From contig JAWKMN010000005.1 in assembly GCA_041392165.1 (NCBI GenBank), positions 62,001-126,000 of the forward strand: DNA of 64,000 bases. The letters run 5' to 3'. Positions 26,451 through 36,300 of this stretch are shown here, piece by piece. The notes beneath the pieces are model-generated. The model had not been told where the DNA came from. It made no database searches and saw only the letters and a program-made list of their open reading frames with translations. The stretch is from Arenibacter sp041392165 (GTDB taxonomy: Bacteria; Bacteroidota; Bacteroidia; Flavobacteriales; Flavobacteriaceae). The position numbers and the translations under genes were made by a program. Positions within the stretch are counted from its first letter, which is position 1. Each line of letters begins with the position of its first letter.

Positions 26451-27281
26451 TCATTCGTCCACAACCACGCTGAAGGGTACGGACAGTTTTACAGCTTCTT
26501 CCGAACCGGAATCCTCAACATAAATGTTCAACCAGTAATTGCCTATTGGAAATTCTGGGTCGATAGGCATGTGATAATGTATGTGGGGGTTGTTGGAGTT
26601 CTCATAAAGATCTGTGGGAAGCGTATGTCTGATCTTGTCCCAACTGCCTACCGGAACATTTTGGCCTTCCCTCCATTCCTCAAACCACAGTTCGAACATT
26701 ATTTCGCTGACGGTGTTGTTGCCACCTTGGTATTCAAACTCCACGTGCAGTTCATCATTTCCATAATGTACGTGTCCATCATGCCCGACCTCTACATCAA
26801 AAAATCGTTTGACCACTTCAAACTCTTTGGAAAGCCTACTTTCCGAGCCATCTTCCTCTTTCATGGTAATGGTTAGTTTGTATACTCCTTCCGCTGGCCT
26901 GGTAGTAGGAAAAAACTCATTGTTTTCATCAAAAAGTATATGATAGTGTACATGTGGATTGATTTGTCCTTCATAGTAACTTTTAGGAACCAGATAATTG
27001 GAGATCAGCCAATCTACTTCATCGCCGACCGGGGTTTTGATGTTTACGGATTCAATGTCGAAGTAAACCTCGGTTACCTTTTGTATGCCGGTGTAATCAA
27101 ATTGAATGTGCAGATCGGGGTTGGCCTGGGGTACCTTGAATGCGGCATTCCCTATTTCAAGGCCCTCAAACCTTTCCGGGTTTATGTCCCCTTGAGGATC
27201 CAAGATATCGTCATCACTACTACAGGATACGATAAACAGTAAAGGGATTGCAAAGAATAGGATTTTTGATATGTATTTCAT
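26451..27281 (-). CDS. His-rich DUF4625-like lipoprotein, two domains
   Basis: Protein of 276 aa with a lipoprotein signal (LLFIVSC, Cys20) followed by the Asp-rich spacer SSDDDILD typical of surface lipoproteins in this phylum. Two Ig-like repeats follow, each with an H-x-H cluster (NPHVHYHILFDEN at about 115, GHDGHVHYGNDELHVEF at about 170, NPHIHYHMPIDPEF at about 230). The repetition of HxHxH in matching loops supports metal binding. Second-to-last gene of the locus, between the 30-nt palindrome and the next lipoprotein. Confidence 0.8.
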   Translation of the reverse strand: MKYISKILFFAIPLLFIVSCSSDDDILDPQGDINPERFEGLEIGNAAFKVPQANPDLHIQFDYTGIQKVTEVYFDIESVNIKTPVGDEVDWLISNYLVPKSYYEGQINPHVHYHILFDENNEFFPTTRPAEGVYKLTITMKEEDGSESRLSKEFEVVKRFFDVEVGHDGHVHYGNDELHVEFEYQGGNNTVSEIMFELWFEEWREGQNVPVGSWDKIRHTLPTDLYENSNNPHIHYHMPIDPEFPIGNYWLNIYVEDSGSEEAVKLSVPFSVVVDE

Positions 27282-27333
27282 ATCTTAATTGATTATGATT
27301 ATACTACTTTTTTAGTTTTTAATATCATGTTGA

Positions 27334-28110
27334 TTATGAGTTTGTTACATCGATGTAGGCTTCATATTCCAGAGTATTTCCATCCTCATCTTCAACAGTG
27401 AAAATGATATGGTACTCTCCGGCGGGGGCAGTGACAGGCACATCGATGTGTTTATGGAACTCTACTTCCGTTAGTTCATGGTACCCTTCCGTAAAGACTT
27501 CTTCAAAATGCCATTCCACTTCTCCCGCTCCCGGCGTAATTCCATGGGCATGAATATCTACGGTTATGTTGTGAACGCCATGAACCGCATAGATCATAAA
27601 TTCGGCATGGAAATCACTACCGCGAACAACAGAGGTGTCTATGGAAATTTCACTTAGGGCAATGGGGTCCAAAATATCGATATGTCCTTCAATTTCGGTG
27701 CTGTTGCCCAGCTCGTCCGTTACTGTCAATGTAATATGGTATTCCCCTGCGGGAATGTTGGAGGGAACGTCAATATGCTCATGAAATACGGGATTCATCA
27801 CTAAATAAGCACTATCCGTAAAGGTCTGCCCATAATCCCATTCTACTTCGTTTTCTCCCAGGTTTAGGTCATGCGCATGGATATCCAAAGTGATACTGCT
27901 CACCAATGCTTCTGCACTTATCTCGGCCTCAAAATGAATGTCCGATCCCTTGTAGGCAACCCGTTCTGTTGAATGGCTACTGCCTTCCCCATATTCAAAA
28001 TTGGAAATTACCGGAGCGTTGAGGGCCGGGTTATCATCATCATTGTTACACGATTGTAAAATAACCCCTGTAAAGGCAATAAGGGCTAAAAATTTAAAAC
28101 TTGATTTCAT
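27334..28110 (-). CDS. His-rich DUF4625 lipoprotein, tandem domains
   Basis: Protein of 258 aa with a lipoprotein signal (VILQSC, Cys21) and an NNDDDN spacer. Two homologous domains in tandem, each carrying DIHAH (DIHAHDLNLGENEVEW and DIHAHGITPGAGEVEW) and a second FHEHIDVP or FHKHIDVP. That is four HxH or HEH pairs in all, ideal for divalent metal ions. It lies directly downstream of the TonB receptor gene (46 nt), suggesting it hands metal to the receptor as a surface or periplasmic chaperone. Zinc is the likeliest ion by analogy; copper is possible. Confidence 0.82.
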   Translation of the reverse strand: MKSSFKFLALIAFTGVILQSCNNDDDNPALNAPVISNFEYGEGSSHSTERVAYKGSDIHFEAEISAEALVSSITLDIHAHDLNLGENEVEWDYGQTFTDSAYLVMNPVFHEHIDVPSNIPAGEYHITLTVTDELGNSTEIEGHIDILDPIALSEISIDTSVVRGSDFHAEFMIYAVHGVHNITVDIHAHGITPGAGEVEWHFEEVFTEGYHELTEVEFHKHIDVPVTAPAGEYHIIFTVEDEDGNTLEYEAYIDVTNS

Positions 28111-28156
28111 AATGTTTAATTTAAAGGATTACTATTTAGTTATTGATGATTCTTGT

Positions 28157-30529
28157 TTATGAAAAGGGTACCGTTATGGATAATGAAATGTTCCTACCGG
28201 CTTCCGGTACATCTATTAGCCGATAGAAACTGGTATGATCGTAATATTGGGTGTTGAACACATTGTTCAGTTTGATGCGCAATTGGGCCGGTTTTTTCTC
28301 TTCAAAAAGTGGGATACCTGTGGTTGCCGAAATGTTGAACACCTGATAGCCCTTCGTTTTTTCCTCGGGCGGGACGATGTCGTTTTGGTCGGCAGTTATC
28401 CTAAGATCGGCCATGATCCGTGGCGATTCAAAAAAGAGGAGATCCTTGAACCGATAATTTGCGGAAAACAACCCGGAAAGGGGAGGGGCAAAAGGAAGCG
28501 TAAAATCCTTTTTAGGGCCGCTCGTTTGTCGGGAGAGTACATATTCAACGGAGGCATCCAAACGGAGGGCATCGGTCACATTGCTGCCGATCCATGCCTC
28601 GCCCCCGTACCTGATCACCTTGCTCTGTGTGTATTCATAGATCTGAAGGGTCTCATAATAATTGGGAGTGGGGTTCAGATAGATGTAGTTGTCAAAAAAG
28701 TTGATAAAGGGGCTTATTCCCAGGTTAAACTTTTCTGAGGAATGGGCCACATCCAGATCCAATTGGTAGGACTGCTCAGGATCCAGTTCGATGTTCCCCC
28801 GTTCGTATCTGTACATATGATAGTTTACCCCATCCGAGGCCAGTTCGTTGGCCAGGGGCATCCTGAAACTTTTTCCCAGATGGACTTTATAAGTGGTGTT
28901 TTTTTTGAGGTAGCTCAGACCAATGGAGCTGCTGAAATTACCAAATTCCAAGTTTCTGTCCCGGGCCCGCTGCAAGTAAATACGGGAAGTGGTCCCGTCT
29001 TCATTTTCTATCGGAGTCCGGTGCCAGTCAAAATGCGAACGGGTATCCACGAGGCCCACATCGTACCGTATGCCCCCTAGAAAATGTAGGTTTTCGTTTA
29101 TCTTGAAAAGGTCAAAAATAAATGCCCCTATAGTAAGGCGATCGTATTCTGGAATCAGAAAGCCCCATCCGCCAATGTTGTTGTCCTGATATTCGGCATT
29201 GAGACCAAAGACCAGATCGTGCCCGGCATTGGGCCGATAGGTGTCCTTGAGGTTCAAGGAATAGGTGTTTTTGGTAAAGACCCTTTCCCTGCTGTTGGGC
29301 GGAGTGGGCATATGGCCATGTGGCACTGGTTCCGAATGTTCCTCCCTTTGGTTGTTCTGGTAGCCTAAATCCAATTGAATGGTATGTTCCCCTTTATAAA
29401 ATATGGTGTTGTTGGTGATCTTAAAATGGTTCACTTTGTGAAAGGGCAGGTCCACATCCCTGTTGGAACTGTCATAATCGATGGATGAATTTCTTACCTC
29501 TAGCCCATGGGCATTGGCAAAAAAGCCGTTCTTGGCGTTTACATTACTGAAAAAGGTCTCGGATTTGATGTGGTCGGCCACAAAACCTATGTTGAAACTG
29601 ACATTGGCTTCCTTGCCGGCCGTGTTTCTCAAATTATTTTCATGTAGTTCAAAAATGTAGTTCTCATAATTGATCTGGTCCGTGGGGACTTTGTAGTCAC
29701 CATAGTCCCGGTAGGTCAATCTTCCTCTGTAGAACCATTGGTTTTCCCTTCCCTGTACTCCGGTAGAAATACCCGACAGCTCATTATTGGTCTCGCCCAA
29801 CAGGTTTACATTCCCTTCGAACGAGTTTGGTGCGGGAATTTTTTGTGGCTGGATGTCCACGACTCCGGCAATGGCATCCGAGCCGTACAATAAGGAGGCA
29901 GGTCCCTTGATGATCTGTAGGTTTTCTATGCCATACTGATCTATTTCAAGTCCGTGGTCGTTGCCCCATTGTTGGGCCTCATGCTTGATACCGTTCTGGA
30001 CCACGCTCACCCTATTGAAGCCCAACCCGCGTATTACCGGTTTGGATTGCCCGGAACCAATAGTAATTGTACTTACTCCGGGAATTTTTTTTAGTGTCTG
30101 CATAAGGCTATTCTCCCTATTTTCCTCTATAAATTCTTTGGAGACCTGATGTGATATCGTTGGAAGTTCCTGGATTTTTCTTTGCGTGGTTTTACCGTAT
30201 ACCTCCACTTCCTCAAGATCGGTGGTAGACTCTACCAGTGAAACTTTTACCTCTTCCATTTCCGGTCCTACCCTGACGGTAACTGTTTTGGAGGAATGGC
30301 CTATGTGGGATATGATAAAGGTATGGGAACCTTCCAGTACATTTTTTATGGTAAATTCTCCGTTTGATGACGAAATTGCAAATAGGCCCTTGCCTATGAT
30401 ATTGGCGCCTTCAATAGGCTTTAAAATGCTTGCATTTATCACAGACCCCTTTACCACAAAGGATTCCTGTGCAAAGGCAAAGGAGCATAGGCTAAAACAT
30501 AGCCCTGCGCTCAGTATTTTATAAAACAT
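28157..30529 (-). CDS. TonB-dependent receptor, probable metal importer
   Basis: Protein of 790 aa with a signal peptide (ending FAFAQ), a carboxypeptidase-regulatory-like domain (about 23-110), a TonB box/plug (about 115-235) and a 22-stranded barrel ending ISLSITVPFS. The plug segment GNDHGLEIDQYGIENLQIIK followed by GPASLLYG resembles ZnuD-type zinc receptors, and a barrel loop EPVPHGHMPTP adds histidines. With three His-rich lipoproteins downstream and a small His/Cys protein upstream, uptake of zinc or a similar ion is the best reading. The substrate is inferred, not seen. A matching -7 box lies 50 nt upstream. Confidence 0.9.
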   Translation of the reverse strand: MFYKILSAGLCFSLCSFAFAQESFVVKGSVINASILKPIEGANIIGKGLFAISSSNGEFTIKNVLEGSHTFIISHIGHSSKTVTVRVGPEMEEVKVSLVESTTDLEEVEVYGKTTQRKIQELPTISHQVSKEFIEENRENSLMQTLKKIPGVSTITIGSGQSKPVIRGLGFNRVSVVQNGIKHEAQQWGNDHGLEIDQYGIENLQIIKGPASLLYGSDAIAGVVDIQPQKIPAPNSFEGNVNLLGETNNELSGISTGVQGRENQWFYRGRLTYRDYGDYKVPTDQINYENYIFELHENNLRNTAGKEANVSFNIGFVADHIKSETFFSNVNAKNGFFANAHGLEVRNSSIDYDSSNRDVDLPFHKVNHFKITNNTIFYKGEHTIQLDLGYQNNQREEHSEPVPHGHMPTPPNSRERVFTKNTYSLNLKDTYRPNAGHDLVFGLNAEYQDNNIGGWGFLIPEYDRLTIGAFIFDLFKINENLHFLGGIRYDVGLVDTRSHFDWHRTPIENEDGTTSRIYLQRARDRNLEFGNFSSSIGLSYLKKNTTYKVHLGKSFRMPLANELASDGVNYHMYRYERGNIELDPEQSYQLDLDVAHSSEKFNLGISPFINFFDNYIYLNPTPNYYETLQIYEYTQSKVIRYGGEAWIGSNVTDALRLDASVEYVLSRQTSGPKKDFTLPFAPPLSGLFSANYRFKDLLFFESPRIMADLRITADQNDIVPPEEKTKGYQVFNISATTGIPLFEEKKPAQLRIKLNNVFNTQYYDHTSFYRLIDVPEAGRNISLSITVPFS

Positions 30530-30950
30530 GATAGGAAACTATAAGATTTGAACAATTGCCCTTGGGAAAGGACTATCACAAACCTATACATATGTTTATT
30601 GGAGCTTGAAATTGATGGTAATCAGGTGCCACTGGCCCGATGGACATTTGTTTATGTAAGGTCCATTGGAAAACGATAGTGGGAATCCCTAAATGGTACC
30701 ATCCACATATCCGGTATTTAATTCCGTTTAATGGAGGTGTGCGATTCAACAAATCGAACTCTTGATCAATTACATGTATAGGAAAAATTAGGGACTGCCC
30801 AAATTTTGTTTTTGGAATATTTTATAGTGTATTTTTTTGTCAGACGAAGGTATTTTGAGGTTCATAGCAATAGTTACGGACCTAAAAATAGCTGATGTAT
30901 GGCGAGAAAAGACGCATAAAAGAACCAAAGGATAAAACTTGGACAGTCTC
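30530..30950. other. 421-nt region upstream of the TonB receptor
   Basis: It holds a -7 box (30579-30586, minus) for the receptor gene and a short inverted repeat (ATGGAC/GTCCAT, about 30640-30665). No credible gene lies here; an 80-codon minus-strand frame from 31030 overlaps the small His/Cys gene in another frame and is rejected. Confidence 0.4.
30579..30586 (-). promoter_or_regulatory. -7 promoter box of the TonB receptor gene
   Basis: TAGGTTTG on the minus strand matches TAnnTTTG. It lies 50 nt upstream of the ATG. No clear TTG lies 17-23 nt further up, as would fit a promoter needing an activator or derepression. Confidence 0.45.
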
Positions 30951-31259
30951 TTATAATAGGGAAGGAGGGGGTCTGGAAAATAGCTGGTCTGTAGCAATGG
31001 TATTCGAGATAATAAAATGATAGTTTTCAATTATCCCGTTCTGAAAAATTGGTTCTGTATTCGTAATTGTGAAATCCTGTAGTTCAGGAGCAAGTGCCGG
31101 AGTTAAATTATTGGAAATGGCATGGTCACAAATAGTACAATGAATGGCATGGTCCTTGTCATCGGTATGGGACAGCACGTGAAGTCCTACCATTTTCATA
31201 GAAAGAAAAAGGGCAAGGAACAGATAGGTGATGCTATTTTTTAAACGACCATTTTTCAT
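30951..31259 (-). CDS. Small His/Cys-rich membrane or secreted protein
   Basis: Protein of 102 aa from the ATG at 31259 (an in-frame start at 31277 would lie upstream of a probable promoter box). A basic N-terminus and a hydrophobic helix (about 9-26) are followed by HVLSHTDDKDHAIHCTICDHA, a dense set of five His and two Cys that looks like a metal site. The Asn/Ile-rich tail has no known motif. Its place upstream of the TonB receptor on the same strand suggests a metal-handling or sensing role, and I know no characterised homologue. Such small proteins are often missed by annotation. Confidence 0.65.
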   Translation of the reverse strand: MKNGRLKNSITYLFLALFLSMKMVGLHVLSHTDDKDHAIHCTICDHAISNNLTPALAPELQDFTITNTEPIFQNGIIENYHFIISNTIATDQLFSRPPPSLL

Positions 31260-31265
31260 TAAGTG

Positions 31266-31273
31266 CAAACTTA
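31266..31273 (-). promoter_or_regulatory. -7 promoter box of the small His/Cys gene
   Basis: TAAGTTTG on the minus strand matches TAnnTTTG. It sits only 6 nt before the ATG at 31259, so the mRNA leader would be very short or absent. Confidence 0.35.
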
Positions 31274-31345
31274 CCAAAATATACCAAAGAACCTGTTAAT
31301 ATATTCTTAATAATAGTTAACGTCCTTGATGGTCTTAAGCCCGCA

Positions 31346-31942
31346 TTAAATCAACTTTTTGGTATGGATGCCAAAAACAAGTGTCAGAATGGTTTCGTAT
31401 TTTTTGCCCAATTTCTTCCTTAAAATTACAAAGGCCTTTGTAATTTGGTTCTCAACGGTTTTGCGGGATACTTCTAAATACTCGGCAATTTCAATATTGT
31501 CCAGTCCTTCCTTTTTGCTTAAAATAAAGATTTGTTTGCATTTGGGGGGCAAGTCGTTAATTGCCAACATTACCTTTTTCATTATGGCCTCGGTGGACTG
31601 TTGTTCAGGTTCCATTTCAAATTGCAAAAGGGTGTCCATATATAATTTTTCCAAGGCCAATAAAGATTTTGTACTCCTAAATTGGTCGATGAACTCATTA
31701 TGGACGGATCGGTACATATACCCTGTAATGGATAGATGGGGCTTCAGGGTTTCACGTTTTTCCCAGGTTTTTAGAAATACATTCTGTACAATATCCTGTG
31801 CCTTTATTGGATCGTTTACCAAACTGTTGGCATAAACGCACAACCTGTGGTTGTAGTTTTCAACCAAATAGGAAAATGCTTTTTCATTGCCTTTTTCCAA
31901 CTGCCCGATCAATACCGAATTGATTCTAAAATCCCACATCAT
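31346..31942 (-). CDS. ECF RNA polymerase sigma factor (Bacteroidetes sigma-70 family 1)
   Basis: Protein of 198 aa with sigma region 2 (about 20-90: NDPIKAQDIVQNVFLKTWEKR, HLSITGYMYRSVHNEFIDQFR) and region 4 (about 135-190: LPPKCKQIFILSKKEGLDNIEIAEYLEVSRKTVENQITKA). It directs polymerase to target promoters once released by an anti-sigma factor. It is transcribed away from fecR, which starts 103 nt to the right, whereas many such pairs are co-directional. It most likely controls the SusC/SusD-sulfatase operon together with FecR. Start ATGATG, so M2 is equivalent. Confidence 0.92.
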   Translation of the reverse strand: MMWDFRINSVLIGQLEKGNEKAFSYLVENYNHRLCVYANSLVNDPIKAQDIVQNVFLKTWEKRETLKPHLSITGYMYRSVHNEFIDQFRSTKSLLALEKLYMDTLLQFEMEPEQQSTEAIMKKVMLAINDLPPKCKQIFILSKKEGLDNIEIAEYLEVSRKTVENQITKAFVILRKKLGKKYETILTLVFGIHTKKLI

Positions 31943-32045
31943 TATTCAACATTTAAAATGATTTATTCAAATATGTAATTTTTTTTCGAAAAAAAATAGG
32001 GGAATTAAAAAATGGTTCCGTATTGATTATAGATTTACCTAGGTT

Positions 32046-33197
32046 ATGAAGTCGGATCATATAGATAGTTTAATAGTCAAATACCTGAATCATTCGATCA
32101 ATAGTGAAGGGATGGATGAGTTGATCTCTTGGTTGGAATTCCCGGAGAACAGGGATATTTTTAAAGAATATGCGAAAATTAATTATTCAATAGATTATAA
32201 ATTGGGCACTTACAATACCGAAGAGGTAAAAAATATTTTACTACATAGAATTCAAAACGATAAAAGAAGGAAGAGAAAAAATCTGGTTTTTGGGATTTTT
32301 AAATATGCTGCCATCATAGTTATGGCAATAGGAACAATATTTTTTATACAAAAAGAAGATTCGACTTCTATTTTAGCGGTACCGGCCTCCAATGAACAGA
32401 CCGTAACTTTGGAATTGGAAAATGGGCGGTCTGTGATATTGAAGGAGGAGGATGCCCAGAATATTGTTTCGGAAAAAGGGAAAGTTATCGGGAAGCATAC
32501 TAAGCAGGGTATTGGGTATGAAGATACCGAACTTTCCGAATTGGTATATAATACCTTAAAAGTGCCTTACGGTAAAAAGTTTCAGCTAACCCTTTCAGAT
32601 GGTACCATGGTTTTTTTAAATGCTGGTTCCAGTATCAGATTCCCTGTTAAATTTATTCCGGGAAACGATAGGACCGTTTTTTTATCCGGGGAAGCTTTTT
32701 TTGAGGTTACAAAAAACAAGGATCCCTTTGTTGTGAATGCAGAAAATCTAGATGTAAGGGTTCTGGGAACTAAATTCAATGTATCTGCCTATCCGGAAGA
32801 CCCCTCTATGAATACGGTCTTGTTGGAGGGGGCGGTTCAAGTTTTGGGCCATAGTTCCGAAGAAAATGAAAAGGTACTTCTAGAGCCGGAACAAGAGGCC
32901 ATATGGAATAAATCTGAAAAGCAAATAGAGGTGGCAAAGGCCGATATTTCATCAACCATGGCCTGGATGAACGGCCAGTTGATATTCCGGGAAGTCGCTT
33001 TTAAGGATATTGTAAAAAAACTGGAAAGAAGTTACAACTGTACGATCATAAATCAGAATCCGACGCTCGATGATGAAATATTCACCGCTACTTTTAACGT
33101 ATATATTGAAACAATTGGTCAGGTTATGACGTACATTTCAAAAAACACCCCTTATAATTTCACCATTAACAAAAACGGCATTATAATAATAAACTAA
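32046..33197 (+). CDS. FecR-family anti-sigma factor
   Basis: Protein of 383 aa. Cytoplasmic sigma-binding N-terminal part (about 1-80), one transmembrane helix (about 88-106, YAAIIVMAIGTIFFI), a periplasmic FecR domain (about 175-275: LPYGKKFQLTLSDGTMVFLN-like block, GEAFFEVTKNKDPFVV, VLGTKFNVSAYPED) and a C-terminal DUF4974 domain (about 310-383). It passes the ligand signal from the STN domain of the SusC receptor to the ECF sigma factor. It lies directly upstream of susC on the same strand, separated by a 143-nt spacer with a strong hairpin. Confidence 0.94.
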   Translation: MKSDHIDSLIVKYLNHSINSEGMDELISWLEFPENRDIFKEYAKINYSIDYKLGTYNTEEVKNILLHRIQNDKRRKRKNLVFGIFKYAAIIVMAIGTIFFIQKEDSTSILAVPASNEQTVTLELENGRSVILKEEDAQNIVSEKGKVIGKHTKQGIGYEDTELSELVYNTLKVPYGKKFQLTLSDGTMVFLNAGSSIRFPVKFIPGNDRTVFLSGEAFFEVTKNKDPFVVNAENLDVRVLGTKFNVSAYPEDPSMNTVLLEGAVQVLGHSSEENEKVLLEPEQEAIWNKSEKQIEVAKADISSTMAWMNGQLIFREVAFKDIVKKLERSYNCTIINQNPTLDDEIFTATFNVYIETIGQVMTYISKNTPYNFTINKNGIIIIN

Positions 33198-33247
33198 ATA
33201 CGCTTGCCTATGACATAAATACAGAGAACCGAAATTATTATTGTTAT

Positions 33248-33300
33248 ATCACATAAAAACGGGGAATGTCCGACCATCCCCCGAATTAGGATAATGTGAT
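33248..33300. promoter_or_regulatory. Nested hairpin between fecR and susC
   Basis: Outer arms ATCACAT (33248-33254) and ATGTGAT (33294-33300); inner arms CGGGGAATG (33260-33268) and CATCCCCCG (33275-33283) with 8 of 9 pairs and a 6-nt loop. There is no U-tail, so a leader hairpin, RNA-processing site or operator is likelier than a terminator. It ends 40 nt before susC. Confidence 0.5.
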
Positions 33301-33340
33301 TTAACCAGACTATTGTTAAACCGATTAACCAAACAAAAAT

Positions 33341-36300
33341 ATGAAAAATATCTGTTTTAAGGGATGGCCCAGGTTCATTCCTTTTAAAATGACACTCAAA
33401 ATGAAACTGACCACTTTTTTACTCATAGTTTCACTTTTTAAGATTCAGGCCAATTCCTATTCCCAAAATACCAAACTTTCATTGAATTATAATCAAATCA
33501 GCATTGGTGAAGTTTTCGAGGAAATAGAGCGCAAAAGTGAATTTAGGTTCCTGTACAAGAAAAGGGAAGTAAATAAGGATGCCAAGGTTTCTATCCATAT
33601 TACCCTTGGAAATATTTATGAGATACTAAACCGGCTTTTTGAGGAACTGCCCATCGAATATGAGGTATTCGATAACAGGCAGATTGTACTTACCAAGAAG
33701 CTTCAAACCGGGATCCAATCACATAATATGGTCCCTGCCACAAGTTCTATGCAACAGGCAATGGTTACCGGAAACATTGTAGATCAGGAAGGAACTCCTT
33801 TGCCAGGTGCCAGTATTGTTGAAAAGGGAACTACCAATGGGACGGAAGCGGATTTTGATGGCAACTTTTCAATAGCGTTGAAGAATGCGAATGCTATTTT
33901 GATGGTATCCTATATTGGTTTTTCCACAAAGGAGATCAATGTGAACGGGCAAACCAATTTTAATATCGTACTGGAGGAGAGTGCTGCCGGATTGGATGAA
34001 GTGGTAGTGGTTGGGTATGGTACGCAAAAGGTTACCAATCTAACAGGAGCAGTGGATGTTATAGATAGTGATCTGATCCAGAACCGTCCATCCCCTACGG
34101 TATCCCAATTGTTACAGGGTACTTCTCCGGGTCTGTCCTTTAATGTGGGTGATTTTGGTTTTGAGCCCGGGGCAGGTTTGGGCATACAGATCAGGGGACT
34201 TGGATCTATAAACGGTGGAGGGTCTCCCTATATAGTAATAGACGGAATCCCCGGTGATTTAAATAGGTTGAACCCAGAGGATGTGGAATCAATTTCCGTA
34301 TTGAAAGATGCTGCGGCTTCTGCCATTTATGGTGCCAGAGCGCCATATGGGGTTATTGTGGTTACCACAAAATCCGGGAAGAACAAAAAGCTTAGCGTTA
34401 CCTATTCCGGGAGTGTATCGGTGGCCAGTGCGCAAAACCTTCCCAGTATGTTAAATTCCTATACCCATGCAAGGGCAATTAATGAAGCGGGGGTTGCCGG
34501 AGCCGGAGGGCGGTTTTTTACCAATACGGTTGTTGATAATATAAGAGCTTTCCAATCGGGGGATTATGATTTTTTAAGAAGTCGGCCAAATTTCCCTGTG
34601 GACGCTACTTTTTTTGAAACGACCCCTGACCCGAACAATTCCAACCAATGGGGATTCAATCAATTCGGGAATGCCAATCGGGATTGGTTCAATGAGTATT
34701 ACGGTAGTGGATATTTACAAAAGCACGATCTTTCCATTACCGGAGGTTCAGAAAGGACTTCGTATTACTTTTCGGCAGGAGTATTTGGCCAGGAGGGGGT
34801 TTTGAATTTTGGAACGGATACTTTTGACCGTTACAATATAATGGCAAAAATTACTACTTCTTTAAACGATCATTGGGATTTTACCTATCAGCCTAGATAT
34901 TCAAAAACCATACGGGAAATTCCAAATATGGACCGTCAGGGTTCCTATGACCTTATATTTCATCAAATAGCCAGGACCATGCCGTCTAACGCAAAATATG
35001 ACGGTTATGGCAATATTATGATCCAATCCAAAATTCCATGGGTGAACGATGCAGGGACCGATGTTACCGAGACTATTGAAAATTGGCACACCTTTGCTAC
35101 GGAGATCCGTCCGGCAAAAGGGTGGAAGCTAAATGCCGATTTTGCATTTAGAAATACCGATGTATTTTATCAAAGTAAAGAGCTTACGGTTTTTGACAAT
35201 TTGGTAGATCGAACCCAAATACCCAGTGGAAATACGGTTCCGAGCAATATTAGGTCTACCCATAGGAGCAACGAATACTGGACTACCAATATCTATACCT
35301 CCTATAGTTTTAATATTACGGAAGCCCATAATTTTTCCTTGTTGGCGGGAACGCAATTTGAAAGGACAAAAAATAGGGGATTAACCGCCTTTAGAACCAA
35401 CCTTTTAGTTCAGGATGTCCCTTCTTTGAATACTGCCGATGGGGAAATACAGGCCAGTGAAAACTTGATCACCTTTGGAACACAAGGTTATTTTGGAAGG
35501 TTCAATTATAATTTCAAAGAGAAATATCTTTTGGAGGCCAATGCCAGATATGATGGTACTTCCCGATTTAGGGAGGGGAAACGCTGGGGTTTTTTCCCTT
35601 CGTTTTCAGCAGGTTGGAACGTGGAAAAGGAATCGTTTTGGGAGCCCATCGAAACTGTAGTCAATACCTTTAAAATTCGGGGATCCTGGGGTGAATTGGG
35701 TAATTTTGGAAATGTGGACGACTTTAGCAACCAAGACTTTTTTCCAGATATTCAATTAATTCCGTTAAGTGGTGGTGCCGTGAACTGGATTTTTGATGCA
35801 GGAGGGAGCAGGCCGGTAGGTTTTGCCGATGTTCCATCGTTGATCAGTCCGGATCTTACTTGGGAAACCGCAATAACAACGAATGTTGGTGCCGACCTTA
35901 GCTTTTTACGAGGTAGGCTAAGGGCCAATTTTGATTGGTTTGAAAGAAAGACCATTGATATGATAGGCCCGGTTCCTGCTCAGCCAGGGGTTTTGGGATC
36001 AATCGTCCCTAGATCAAATAACGCTACCTTAAGAACAAGGGGATGGGAGGTGAACCTTAATTGGAACCATATTGTAAATAAAGATTTTTCCTATGGTATC
36101 GGAGTCAATCTCTATGACAACAAAGCGGTGGTTACCCGATATGAGAACCCTACCGGAATATTGAATACATGGTACGAGGGCAGGGAACAGGGTGAAATCT
36201 GGGGATATACGACCAATGGATTGTACAAGACCCAAGATGAGATAGATAGCTATACATCTGCTGTAGATCTATCGGATATAACCGGGTTGGTATGGAATAC

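Noticed and set aside
30788..31030. 80-codon minus-strand frame near the TonB receptor
   Set aside because: Overlaps the 3' end of the better-supported His/Cys gene in another frame and has no domain or start evidence.
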